Positions 20,220 to 28,859 of a stretch of 64,000 bases of DNA are shown piece by piece. This stretch comes from Chloroflexota bacterium (GTDB taxonomy: Bacteria; Chloroflexota; Anaerolineae; Anaerolineales; Anaerolineaceae): the NCBI GenBank assembly GCA_004347695.1, contig SLTK01000013.1, positions 1 to 64,000 of the forward strand. Direction: 5' to 3'. The notes under the pieces are model-generated. The model had not been told where the DNA came from. It made no database searches and was given only the letters and a program-made list of their open reading frames with translations. Position 1 is the stretch's first letter, and every line of letters begins with the position of its first letter. Made by a program: the position numbers and the translations under genes.

Positions 20220-23200
20220 TTACTGATTGTCGGTTTTATCCACCGGAGCGTCCATCGGAACAGCTCCGTATTGGATGGCAGCCATCTGCTGGTACAACTG
20301 CCAGCGTTTGGCGGCATCGCTGCGAGCGCTGCGCATCAGCATTTCGGCGCGCTGTTCGTCGCTCTGCAGCAGCATGCGGTAGCGGGTCTCGTTGTAGGCA
20401 TATTCATCGACCGGAATCGATGGCGCTTTGCTGTCGAGCACCAACGGATTCTTGCCTTCATCCGCCAGCGCCGGATTGTAGCGGAAAAGCGGCCAGTGAC
20501 CGGATTGGACGGCCAGTTTTTGCTGTTCCAGGCCCTTGCGCATATCGATACCGTGCGCAATGCAGTGGCTGTATGCGATGATCAGGGATGGGCCGTCGTA
20601 AGCGTCGGCTTCCAGGAAGGCTTTCAGGGTCTGACCGTCATTACCGCCCATGGCAATCCGCGCTACGTAAATGTAGCCGTATGCCATGGCAATCATACCC
20701 AGGTCTTTTTTGGGCAGGCCTTTGCCATTGGCGGCAAACTTGGCCACAGCCGCACGCGGAGTGGCTTTGGAAGATTGCCCGCCGGTGTTGGAATATACTT
20801 CGGTATCCATTACCAGGATATTGACGTTGCGACCCGAGGCCAGAACGTGATCCAGGCCGCCGTAACCAATATCGTAAGCCCAACCATCACCGCCCAAAAT
20901 CCAAACACTCTTGCGCACCAGGTAATCCGCCAGATCGAGCAGCAGTCCGGCGCGCGGGTCTTTGATGCCGCGCAGCGTCTGCTTGAGGGCTGAGATGCGC
21001 TCGCGCTGGGCACGAATGCCAGCTTCGGTGCTCTGGTCGGCATTGAGCAGCTCGGTGACCAGGGTTTCACCCACGGCCCCGGACAACCCGGTCAGCAGCT
21101 CACGGGCGAATTCGGATTGTTTGTCGACTGTCAGGCGCATGCCCAGACCAAACTCGGCATTGTCTTCGAACAGGCTATTGGACCAGGCGGGTCCACGGCC
21201 TTCTTTATTCTTGGCCCACGGCGTGGTGGGCAGGTTACCGCCATAAATTGACGAGCAGCCGGTTGCATTGGCAACCACAGTGCGATCGCCAAACAATTGG
21301 GAGAGGAGCTTGATGTAGGGCGTCTCACCGCAGCCGGCGCAGGCGCCGGAAAACTCAAACAGCGGCTCGAGCAATTGCGAGTTCTTAACGGTGGTGAAGG
21401 GAATGGCAGTACGGTCAACCTCAGGCAGGTTGAGGAAGAACTCCCAGTTGACCTTTTCGGTCTCGCGCAGCGGCGATTGCGGGGTCATGTTGATGGCCTT
21501 CAACCCGACCTGGGACTTGTTCTTGGCAGGGCAGGCTTCCACGCATAGCGCGCAGCCGGTGCAGTCTTCGGGGGCTACTTGAATGGTATAGAGCGTATTG
21601 GGCAGTTCGCGGAACTTGGCTTCGGTGGATTTAAAGGTCTCCGGCGCGCCTGCCAGATATTGTGGATCGTACACTTTCTGGCGGATGACGCCGTGCGGGC
21701 AGACGAATGCGCATTTCCCGCACTGAATACACACATCCGCATCCCAGACTGGGATTTCCAGAGCGATATTCCGTTTCTCCCAGCGGGCGGTGGCGGTCGG
21801 ATAGGTGCCATCCACCGGCATTTTGCTGACGGGCAGCTCGTCGCCGTTATAGATCATCATCGGGGCAAGCACGTTGCGCACGAATTCAGGAGCTTCAGCT
21901 ACCACTGCCGGACGGCGAGACAACACACTGTCAACCGTTGCAGGAACCTTCACCTCGGCAAGATGAGCAATGGTGGTGTTCACGGCCTCAAAGTTTTGTT
22001 GGACGACGGCTTCGCCGCGCTTGCCGTAAGTTTTCTTGATGCTCTTCTTGATTTCCGCGATGGCTTCGTCGCGCGGCAGCACGCCGGAAATGGCGAAGAA
22101 ACAGGTTTGCATCACGGTGTTGATGCGCCCACCCATGCCGGCTTTGGCGGCCACTTCATGCGCGTCGATAACATAGAAGCGCAACTTCTTGGTGATGATA
22201 GCTTGCTGAACCTCACGGGGAAGATGCTGCCAGACTTCGTCATGCGGGTAAATGCTGTCCAACAGGAAAACGCCGCCGGTTTTGGCATATTTGAGCATGT
22301 CCAGCCGCTCCAGGAAGGAGAACTGGTGGCAGGCGACAAAATTGGCGTCATCGGTGCCGATCAGATACGGGGCGCGGATGGGTTTGGGACCAAAGCGCAG
22401 GTGCGAGATGGTGACCGACCCGGATTTCTTGGAGTCGTACACGAAGTAACCCTGAGCATAATTATTGGTCTCTTCGCCAATAATTTTGATGGAGTTTTTA
22501 TTGGCGCCTACGGTGCCGTCAGCGCCCAGGCCAAAGAAGACGCAGCGGATGGTTTCCGGTGCTTCAATCGAGAATTCCGGGTCATAGGCCAGGCTGGTGT
22601 GGTTGAGATCATCCAGAATGCCAATGGTGTACCCGTTGAGCGGGGCATCCTTCTTTAACTCGTCATATACGCCCTTGACCATGCCAGGGGTAAATTCTTT
22701 GGAGGACAACCCGTAGCGCCCGCCGGTGATAACCGGCATGCTCTTGAAAGGAGCGTTTCCGGCTGCAAATTCTTCCTGCATGGCAGTAACAACGTCTTTG
22801 TAGAGCGGTTCTCCACCTGAGCCTGGTTCTTTGGTGCGATCCAGGATGGTGATTTTCTTGACGGTGGCAGGCAGGGCCTGCAGCAGGTGATGGGCAGAGA
22901 AGGGGCGGTACAGGTGAACGGTCACCACACCGACCTTTTCGCCCTGTTTTTGCAAGGCAAGCGCGGTCTCTTCAACCGTTTCAGCGCCGGAACCCATCAA
23001 AATGATGACATTTTCTGCATCCGGAGCGCCAGCATAATCAAACAGGTGGTAGCTGCGACCAACCAGCCCGGCGAACTTGTCCATGGCTTTTTGGACGATT
23101 TCTGGACAACGCTCGTAGAACGGGTTGATGGATTCGCGCGCCTGGAAGTAAACGTCGGGGTTCATGGCGGTGCCGCGCAGTACGGGATTATCGGGTGTAA

Positions 23201-23822
23201 GGGCGCGGGCGCGGTGTGCGCTGACCAGTTTGGGGTCGATCATGGCGTGCAGGTCGTCCTCGGACAGGTATTCCACTTTGGTGACTTCGTGCGAGGTGCG
23301 GAAACCATCAAAGAAGTGCAGGAAGGGCACGCGGCTTTCCAGGGATGCTGCCTGGGAAATCAACGCCATGTCATGGGCTTCCTGCGCCGAGCGTGAAGCC
23401 AGCAGCGCCCAACCGGTCTGGCGGGTGGCCATCACATCGGAATGATCGCCAAAGATCGATAGCGAAGAGGCGGCCACAGTGCGCGCTGAAACATGGAAGA
23501 CGGCCGGGGTCAATTCTCCGGCAATCTTATACATATTGGGGATCATTAACAGCAAGCCTTGCGAGGCAGTGAAGGTGGTGGTCAACGAACCGGTCTGCAA
23601 AGCACCGTGAACTGCGCCAGCAGCGCCGCCCTCCGATTGCATTTCACATACCAGCGGTACGGTCCCCCAGATATTCGGAACGCCTGCGGCTGACCAGGCA
23701 TCGGACAATTCGCCCATGCCCGAAGAAGGCGTAATCGGATAGATAGCGATTACTTCATTTAATCGGTATGCTACGTGGGCAACTGCCTCGTTGGCATCAG
23801 TGGTGATTTTCTGTCTTTTCAT
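20220..23822 (-). CDS. nifJ: pyruvate:ferredoxin (flavodoxin) oxidoreductase
   Basis: The protein of about 1,200 residues is the single-chain enzyme that oxidises pyruvate to acetyl-CoA and CO2 while reducing ferredoxin, in the cytoplasm. In order it shows the PYR domain (VIAIYPITPSSGMGELSD), a CoA/gamma-type region, two [4Fe-4S] motifs (CIQCGKCAFVCP near 695 and CTGCALCVEACP near 755), the ACAGCGETPY cluster motif, a later ANATGCSSIYGG motif and the TPP-binding GDGWAYDIGYGG (about 980) with NTGGQSSKATP. Start ATG 23822 follows AGGGAGAG, and the ten residues upstream are not family-like. It leads the operon with the DHOD-like gene. The 280 bases upstream hold no gene. Confidence 0.97.
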   Translation of the reverse strand: MKRQKITTDANEAVAHVAYRLNEVIAIYPITPSSGMGELSDAWSAAGVPNIWGTVPLVCEMQSEGGAAGAVHGALQTGSLTTTFTASQGLLLMIPNMYKIAGELTPAVFHVSARTVAASSLSIFGDHSDVMATRQTGWALLASRSAQEAHDMALISQAASLESRVPFLHFFDGFRTSHEVTKVEYLSEDDLHAMIDPKLVSAHRARALTPDNPVLRGTAMNPDVYFQARESINPFYERCPEIVQKAMDKFAGLVGRSYHLFDYAGAPDAENVIILMGSGAETVEETALALQKQGEKVGVVTVHLYRPFSAHHLLQALPATVKKITILDRTKEPGSGGEPLYKDVVTAMQEEFAAGNAPFKSMPVITGGRYGLSSKEFTPGMVKGVYDELKKDAPLNGYTIGILDDLNHTSLAYDPEFSIEAPETIRCVFFGLGADGTVGANKNSIKIIGEETNNYAQGYFVYDSKKSGSVTISHLRFGPKPIRAPYLIGTDDANFVACHQFSFLERLDMLKYAKTGGVFLLDSIYPHDEVWQHLPREVQQAIITKKLRFYVIDAHEVAAKAGMGGRINTVMQTCFFAISGVLPRDEAIAEIKKSIKKTYGKRGEAVVQQNFEAVNTTIAHLAEVKVPATVDSVLSRRPAVVAEAPEFVRNVLAPMMIYNGDELPVSKMPVDGTYPTATARWEKRNIALEIPVWDADVCIQCGKCAFVCPHGVIRQKVYDPQYLAGAPETFKSTEAKFRELPNTLYTIQVAPEDCTGCALCVEACPAKNKSQVGLKAINMTPQSPLRETEKVNWEFFLNLPEVDRTAIPFTTVKNSQLLEPLFEFSGACAGCGETPYIKLLSQLFGDRTVVANATGCSSIYGGNLPTTPWAKNKEGRGPAWSNSLFEDNAEFGLGMRLTVDKQSEFARELLTGLSGAVGETLVTELLNADQSTEAGIRAQRERISALKQTLRGIKDPRAGLLLDLADYLVRKSVWILGGDGWAYDIGYGGLDHVLASGRNVNILVMDTEVYSNTGGQSSKATPRAAVAKFAANGKGLPKKDLGMIAMAYGYIYVARIAMGGNDGQTLKAFLEADAYDGPSLIIAYSHCIAHGIDMRKGLEQQKLAVQSGHWPLFRYNPALADEGKNPLVLDSKAPSIPVDEYAYNETRYRMLLQSDEQRAEMLMRSARSDAAKRWQLYQQMAAIQYGAVPMDAPVDKTDNQ

Positions 23823-24102
23823 GACGTTCTCTCCCTCAGAGGTATAACCCAAAAAGCGGCCAAACGATACATTTCAAAAGGCCGGCTTGGATAAGCAATT
23901 CATTAAGTGTCCAGACATCCATTCTGTGAAGTTTATACCTAAATTCACAATCGAGAAAGTTATATACATCATTTAATTTGCATGCACTCAGTCATACCAG
24001 CGCAAGCCTGTTTGATAACGATGTATGGCAAAAAAACTCCCTCGCCGGATCCCGGGAGAGAGAGATTTGAGCATGAGCGATCCCGGTTTTATGAACCTGG
24101 TT

Positions 24103-24633
24103 CTACAAATTCAGGTACGATTCTACCATCATTAAGGCCGCCAGTGACTTTCCATCGCGGATTTCACCCCCTCGCGCCATACGGATTGCTTCGGCTGCCG
24201 GGATGGATACCAATTCCAGAAATTCATCATCATCCTGATCCAGCGGGTCAGGATGCAGTCCGGTGGCTAAATAAACATGCATATACTCCGAGGAGTAACC
24301 GGGCGCCAGATAAAAATTGCCAAGCAGGGTCATCTGCCGGGCCGCCATACCGGTTTCTTCGCGCACCTCGCGGGCAGCGGCCTCATCGTGCGGCTCGTCC
24401 GGATTTAAAAGACCTGCCGGGAGTTCCAGTAATTCTTGCCCGGCGCCCACGCGGTATTGACGAACAAACAGAATATTGCCGGCATCGTCAACCGGCACAA
24501 TGGTGACCGCGCCTTTGTGTTCCACCAGATCATACGCGCGGACTTTCCCATCCGGCAGTTGTAATTTGACAATTTCAACATTAAAAGCGCGGCCGCGATA
24601 GATTGTTTCACGATTCAGGGTAATAAATGGCAT
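24103..24633 (-). CDS. Nudix hydrolase, ADP-ribose pyrophosphatase type
   Basis: The 176-residue protein resembles NudF/ADPRase: VRAYDLVEHKGAVTIVPVDD, VRQYRVGAGQELLELPAG and a complete Nudix box G-x5-E-x7-REVREETGM (about 84-106), followed by YLAPGYSSEYMHVYLA, where the ADPRase-type Glu is present. It hydrolyses ADP-ribose or similar nucleotide sugars in the cytoplasm. Start ATG 24633 is chosen because family similarity begins there, and the open frame further upstream runs into a repeat element. No strong ribosome-binding site is visible. Confidence 0.88.
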   Translation of the reverse strand: MPFITLNRETIYRGRAFNVEIVKLQLPDGKVRAYDLVEHKGAVTIVPVDDAGNILFVRQYRVGAGQELLELPAGLLNPDEPHDEAAAREVREETGMAARQMTLLGNFYLAPGYSSEYMHVYLATGLHPDPLDQDDDEFLELVSIPAAEAIRMARGGEIRDGKSLAALMMVESYLNL

Positions 24634-24650
24634 GGATGGCTTATTCTTAA

Positions 24651-24773
24651 TCGGGAGATGTCTCAAAAGAATAAATTCGTCATTTCTTCCGCCACATATG
24701 CGGGATGGGGTGGAATCCATCCCCTACGGCAGGGTCGAGCTTCACGCCCGCCCGCGTTTGGGACAGCCCCAAT
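24651..24773. repeat. MITE-like element, family B, complete copy
   Basis: The left end GGGAGATGTCTCAAAAG (24651-24667) and the right end, read on the minus strand as GGGGCTGTCCCAAA (24772-24759), form imperfect terminal inverted repeats of the GGGGCTGTCTCAAAA type seen at the ends of several IS families. The first 70 bases are about 80% identical to 43497-43567. It encodes nothing and lies just upstream of the Nudix gene. Confidence 0.55.
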
Positions 24774-24824
24774 TGAAAAGTTTTCACATCCTGGTTGGAA
24801 GAGCGTCAAAACGTTCTGGGCAGG

Positions 24825-25487
24825 CTACGGAATTTTAATGACCGATCCGGCGTTCAAAGTGTACGGCGAGGACAGGCCGTTGGCAGCAGCGATCGCCAGC
24901 GGATCCACATCGCCAAACTCGCAGGCAATCGAATTAATGGTATCGCCAGAGATGACGGTGTAATCCGCGGGGTGCGCTTTGAGGGCGCGCTCGCCAGAAG
25001 TCCATGTTCCGGTGGCCGGAATATTCAATACGGTGCCGGGTTCCGGGCTCGAAGTCATGCTTAAGTTATTGGCCTCGAGCAGACTGTTCAGATCAAGATT
25101 ATAACGGCGGGCGATGCAGATCGGCCACTCGCCAAACTGGATGGTGTAAGTCTCAGGCCGGGAAAGGGTTGGAACGGTCACCGGGACACTGGTGGCGGTG
25201 GGCAGCAGCACTCGGGTAGGTAAACCGGCGGTTGTTGGGATGACAACCGGCGTGGAAACCTGCGGCACCTGGACGGTGGGCACGATTGGCGTGGCGAGGG
25301 CGTTTTGGGTCTGCTGTACAATTTCGGTCACCCGCGCGGAAGTATCCAGCGTCCCTACCGGAAAGGGAATCTCTGAAGTGGCGGTCGTGTCGGTGGGGGA
25401 TTTGCTGGTAGCGGAGCGGGTGCAGGCGGAAAGCACCAGTCCGATCATGATCGTAACGATAACCAGGGCGAAAATCTTCTTATTCAT
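24825..25487 (-). CDS. lipoprotein with two LysM domains
   Basis: The 220-residue protein has a signal peptide ending in a lipobox (LVLSAC, Cys about 22), so it is predicted to be anchored outside the membrane. A Thr/Pro/Val-rich linker (about 30-110) precedes two LysM domains: YTIQFGEWPICIARRYNLD (about 115-158) and YTVISGDTINSIACEFGDV (about 172-220). LysM modules bind peptidoglycan or other N-acetylglucosamine polymers. Start ATG 25487 follows AAGGAGAAC. The Cys in each LysM is unusual for bacterial LysM and might form a disulfide. Confidence 0.85.
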   Translation of the reverse strand: MNKKIFALVIVTIMIGLVLSACTRSATSKSPTDTTATSEIPFPVGTLDTSARVTEIVQQTQNALATPIVPTVQVPQVSTPVVIPTTAGLPTRVLLPTATSVPVTVPTLSRPETYTIQFGEWPICIARRYNLDLNSLLEANNLSMTSSPEPGTVLNIPATGTWTSGERALKAHPADYTVISGDTINSIACEFGDVDPLAIAAANGLSSPYTLNAGSVIKIP

Positions 25488-25665
25488 GGAAGTTCTCCTT
25501 AAGACATTGGGACGTTATTTTCGCTGAAACAGCCGTGAAATTTTAACATCCATTCTACATAGTAGCATAAGCAAATATCAGCGTCAAGCAGAGCGGATGC
25601 AGAATCTTAATTGTGGTTGCAACAAATATGCCAGAATTAAGTCTTGGTGCGATGCACCTGGGTTT

Positions 25666-25953
25666 GGTGCGTTGCACCTGCTCTTGAACAGGAGTGGTAA
25701 GTGCAGGTGCATCGCTCCTTAATCCGTTGATAATTGGCGTTCGGGTTAACCAGGAGCAACGCACTCACCAAGCTCGTTTGGTGCGTTGCACCTGCTCTTG
25801 AACAGGAGTGGTAAATGCAAGTGCGTCGCTCCTTAATCTGTTGATAATTGGCGTTCGGGTTAGCCAGGAGCAACGCACTCACTAAGTTCGTTTGGTGCAT
25901 CGCTCCTGAATCTGTTGATGATTGGCATTCGGGTTAAACCAGGAGCAACGCAC
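25666..25953. repeat. tandem array of MITE-like family A units (114-bp period)
   Basis: GGTGCGTTGCACC begins at 25666 and again at 25780, and GGTGCATCGCTCC begins at 25894, giving a strict 114-base period. Each unit ends in GGAGCAACGCAC (ending at 25764 and at 25953 in the first and last units), complementary to the unit start. The third unit is internally shortened. The 480-base gap between the LysM lipoprotein and the DNPH1-like gene is filled by this array and its flanks. The open frame through it is a by-product of the repeats. Confidence 0.75.
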
Positions 25954-26002
25954 CGTGGGGTTTTTGGTAAAATCGCAGCATACCCTTTGTTAAGGCGGCG
26001 CA

Positions 26003-26419
26003 ATGAATATTTACTTTTCCTGCTCCATTACCGGCGGGCGGGCGGATCAGGCGGTCTATGCAGCAATAGTCGATGCCTTGCTGGCGCAGGGCCACCAGGT
26101 CCCGACGGCGCACCTATCCAGTCCGGATATCATGGCGCTGGAAGCAGTGGTGAGCCCCAACGAGGTTTATCATCGCGACGTTGCCTGGGTCAACGGTTGC
26201 GACGCCCTGATCGCGGAGGTGAGCACCCCCTCTCACGGGGTGGGTTATGAAATTGCCCTGGCATTAGCACTTGGCAAACCGGTCCTTTGCCTGTACCGCC
26301 GCGGGCGGCGAGTCTCCAAGATGATCACCGGCAACGACCACCCGGGCTTGCGTCAGGCTGATTATGAGGATCCGGCAGGAGTTGTCACTTTGGTTTGTGA
26401 CTTTTTACACGACTTGTAA
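26003..26419 (+). CDS. 2'-deoxynucleoside 5'-phosphate N-hydrolase (DNPH1/Rcl-like)
   Basis: The 138-residue protein of the nucleoside 2-deoxyribosyltransferase fold reads MNIYFSCSITGGRADQAVY, then RDVAWVNGCDALIAEVSTPS and HGVGYEIALALALGKPVLCLYR. This matches animal Rcl/DNPH1 more closely than the transferases. The Glu in GVGYE is the presumed nucleophile. DNPH1 cleaves deoxynucleoside monophosphates to free base and deoxyribose 5-phosphate, clearing modified nucleotides. It starts with AAGGCGG ten bases upstream and is monocistronic, with a terminator about 130 bases downstream. Confidence 0.85.
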   Translation: MNIYFSCSITGGRADQAVYAAIVDALLAQGHQVPTAHLSSPDIMALEAVVSPNEVYHRDVAWVNGCDALIAEVSTPSHGVGYEIALALALGKPVLCLYRRGRRVSKMITGNDHPGLRQADYEDPAGVVTLVCDFLHDL

Positions 26420-26477
26420 CTGAGGATTATCAGCCCAAGCAAGGACGAAAGACGGTTTCATTCAAAACGACTTTGCG

Positions 26478-26528
26478 CTAATATATATCCGGAGACGCAA
26501 TCTTTCTCGACGCTCCAACAATGCTCAT
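26478..26528 (-). CDS. possible 16-codon peptide with strong ribosome-binding site
   Basis: On the minus strand AAAGGAGGAGACAACG ends just before ATG 26528, which opens 16 codons (MSIVGASRKIASPDIY) and a TAG at 26480-26478. It follows the 26552-26589 hairpin in that orientation and lies downstream of the sensor kinase gene. The Shine-Dalgarno match is far better than that of most genes here, but the peptide resembles nothing I know and may be fortuitous. Confidence 0.2.
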   Translation of the reverse strand: MSIVGASRKIASPDIY

Positions 26529-26551
26529 CGTTGTCTCCTCCTTTGGCGAAA

Positions 26552-26596
26552 GCCTCCGCCGGGTCCTCCTCACCGCCCCCGGCGGAGGCTTGTTTT
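26552..26596 (+). terminator. terminator downstream of the DNPH1-like gene
   Basis: GCCTCCGCCGGG (26552-26563) pairs perfectly with CCCGGCGGAGGC (26578-26589), followed by TTGTTTT. It separates the DNPH1-like gene from the convergent sensor kinase. Confidence 0.8.
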
Positions 26597-26738
26597 AAAG
26601 CAAAAATGAGCGCTGGGGGTAATTTGGCCGCAGTCCGCTGCTTTGAAACCAAAATATCCAACTTAAGCCAACCCGCCTCGAACCCTGGACAGCCTGAGCG
26701 AGGTTGATGTGTGTTTGACTTAATAAGAATTAATTGGG

Positions 26739-28679
26739 CTACCCGGCAGCAGGGGGCTCTTGAATCGGTAGCACGACGGTGAGCGTGGTGCCCTGGTTCA
26801 GTACCGAATCGATCCACACGCGCCCCCCATGCGCTTCCGCCACCGATTTAACAATAGCCAGGCCTAAGCCGGTACCGGTCTGCTCGCTGGTGTTATTGCT
26901 GCCGCGGAAAAATTTATCGAAGACATAAGGTAAATCTTTGGCCGGGATGCCGCTGCCTTCATCCATGAACTGCAGAATCACCTGACTCTGCTCGATTTTG
27001 CCCTTAACCTGGATCTTGCCGCCAGGATGTGAGTACTTGATGCAGTTGTCAAGGATATTTTCGAACATGCGCCGAATTTGCAGCGGATTTCCGTAATACG
27101 ATGGGATATGCGCCGGCAATTGCATTTCGAACAGGTTATCCCGGCTGGTTAGCGCTTTTTGATAGGAGTCCACCACACTGTTCAGGCAATTGGTGAGCTC
27201 GAAAACCTCGCTCCGGCCGTCAAACCCGGTCTGGATGCGGCCAAGGTTGACCAGATCATCCACAAGATGCGAGATGTTGGTCACGCTGCTTTCAACGCGG
27301 CGGATGAATTCCGATTGCAACTCATTAACCGGCCCAGCCCGTTCGACCAGTTCGGCATAACCCAGGATGGCTGTGAGCGGTGACCGCAGGTCATGCGAAA
27401 CCGTCCCGACAAATTCGTTCTTCATCCGGTCCAGGTTGCGCAGATAAGAAATATCGTGCAGGGTAATCACCGCACCCACTTCGGGTATCGAACTGAACTG
27501 TGCGGAGAACACATGATTATCGACGGAGGTGAATTCATTACGGGTGGACAGGCTGCCGGTATTCGCTTCCAGCAGCGCCAGGATTTCCGGCTGCGGGACG
27601 ATCTCGCTGGCAAGTTTGCCAACCGCTTCGCCGGCAATGATTCCTAATGCGATTTCAGCCGCCTGGTTGATCATCAAAATTTGCCTCTCGCGGTCAACCA
27701 CGATCACCCCATCCTGCACCTTGCGCAGGATAGTCTCCAGCTTATTGCGTTCCGCCCGGGTTTCAGTGAATTGGTCGGCATTTAGCAGAGCGATCACGGC
27801 GTATTCTGCCAGTGTGGTCAGCAAATCGATGTCGTGTTTCTGGAAGGGCAGCCGGTTATTGCGGTTATCCACCCCCAGGACCCCGGTGACCCGGGATTTC
27901 AATAACAGCGGAACATAGATCAGGCTGTGCACCAGATAGGAGGTCTTAATTTTCTTGGGAGTGTTTTCATCCACTACCACCGGCATGCCGGTCGTCAATA
28001 CCGACCCGGCCAGGGTGTCCTGAATGGGAAGGCGGAAAGTGCGGACGAAGTCTTCCTGGAAATTTTTAGAGGCGCGGATATATAGTTGGCCGGTTTCTTT
28101 GTCGATGAGCAGCAGACTGCCTTCCTCGGCCCCGGTAAGCTCTACTGCTGCTTCGACAATGGCGGTCAGAAGGTTATCGGTGTCCAACTGCGCAGTGATC
28201 GACTGGCCAAGCCGCGAAAGGGTCTCCAGCTCATCGACCCGCTGTCGCAAGTGCCCGGTTGCTCGCCGCGACTCGAGCAGCACCCATTCCCGATTTCGCC
28301 TGGCTTTTTCCAGGCTGCTCTCCACTGCTCGGAGCAAGTCATCAGACCGCAACGGGGGGCACAGGTAATCACTGACGCCCAGTCGCAACGCTTCCTTTAA
28401 TAAAGCGGGTGAATCCTGGGTGACGAATAACAGCACCGGCACAGCCGGGTACTGGTGTATGATTTTTTCAGCTTCGGTTAACCCGTTTGGGTTGTCCTGC
28501 AATTGGCCAAGGATGACAAGCTGCGGTTGAGCTTTATCCAATTCTTTCTGTGAAGAAGCAAGATTCGTAAAAACTCCGACCGTGTAGCCAGCAGAATGCA
28601 GCAATCGCTCCAACAGGTGGTTGGTTTGCGCATCATCGTGGATGATGAGGATTTTTTGATCTTTCTGCGGAGTTGCCAT
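26739..28679 (-). CDS. sensor histidine kinase with degenerate receiver, GAF and PAS domains
   Basis: The 646-residue cytoplasmic protein has no membrane segment. The receiver-like domain (about 8-125) has the acidic pair (IHDDA), but the phospho-Asp position reads LVILGQ and the conserved Lys is replaced (DYLCPP), so it cannot be phosphorylated normally. A GAF domain (about 150-300), a PAS domain (about 310-415), a HisKA domain with SHDLRSPLTAI (His about 430) and an HATPase domain (NILDNCIKYS, DEGSGIP, GTGLGLAIVK) follow. It should autophosphorylate on His and pass phosphate to an unlinked regulator. ATG 28679 is favoured over the TTG two codons upstream. There is no response-regulator gene next to it. 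Confidence 0.9.
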   Translation of the reverse strand: MATPQKDQKILIIHDDAQTNHLLERLLHSAGYTVGVFTNLASSQKELDKAQPQLVILGQLQDNPNGLTEAEKIIHQYPAVPVLLFVTQDSPALLKEALRLGVSDYLCPPLRSDDLLRAVESSLEKARRNREWVLLESRRATGHLRQRVDELETLSRLGQSITAQLDTDNLLTAIVEAAVELTGAEEGSLLLIDKETGQLYIRASKNFQEDFVRTFRLPIQDTLAGSVLTTGMPVVVDENTPKKIKTSYLVHSLIYVPLLLKSRVTGVLGVDNRNNRLPFQKHDIDLLTTLAEYAVIALLNADQFTETRAERNKLETILRKVQDGVIVVDRERQILMINQAAEIALGIIAGEAVGKLASEIVPQPEILALLEANTGSLSTRNEFTSVDNHVFSAQFSSIPEVGAVITLHDISYLRNLDRMKNEFVGTVSHDLRSPLTAILGYAELVERAGPVNELQSEFIRRVESSVTNISHLVDDLVNLGRIQTGFDGRSEVFELTNCLNSVVDSYQKALTSRDNLFEMQLPAHIPSYYGNPLQIRRMFENILDNCIKYSHPGGKIQVKGKIEQSQVILQFMDEGSGIPAKDLPYVFDKFFRGSNNTSEQTGTGLGLAIVKSVAEAHGGRVWIDSVLNQGTTLTVVLPIQEPPAAG

Positions 28680-28823
28680 GCTCAAGTTTTCCAGGGGCGA
28701 TACACAAAATCAGATGCTCTATTTTACAACATGAGCGGGATTCCAGGGAAATTCGTCCGGGGGAATTGTCATTCTCAGAACCGTAATTTCGATAAGAGAT
28801 GTATAAGAAGATGTGCCTGATAC

Positions 28824-28853
28824 TTGACTCTGGCAAGTTCGGCACTTTACAAT
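28824..28853 (+). promoter_or_regulatory. promoter giving a leaderless dnaJ-like mRNA
   Basis: TTGACT (28824-28829) and TACAAT (28848-28853) are 18 bases apart. Six bases separate the -10 box from the ATG at 28860, so transcription should start at or within a base of the start codon. No ribosome-binding site is present. Confidence 0.7.
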
Positions 28854-28859
28854 GTAAGC

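Noticed and set aside
21579-22658. 359-codon plus-strand open frame inside nifJ (also 20181-20993 and 22887-23396)
   Set aside because: Antisense by-products of nifJ codon use, with no ribosome-binding sites. nifJ motifs are intact on the minus strand.
23982-24506. 174-codon plus-strand open frame
   Set aside because: It overlaps the Nudix hydrolase gene antisense, has no ribosome-binding site and lacks protein-like composition.
25637-25900. Repetitive 87-codon open frame
   Set aside because: It is produced by the tandem family A repeat units, has no start signal and does not look like a protein.
25666-25953. CRISPR array
   Set aside because: A 114-base period with no short repeat/variable spacer alternation and no cas genes. 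It fits a tandem inverted-repeat element.
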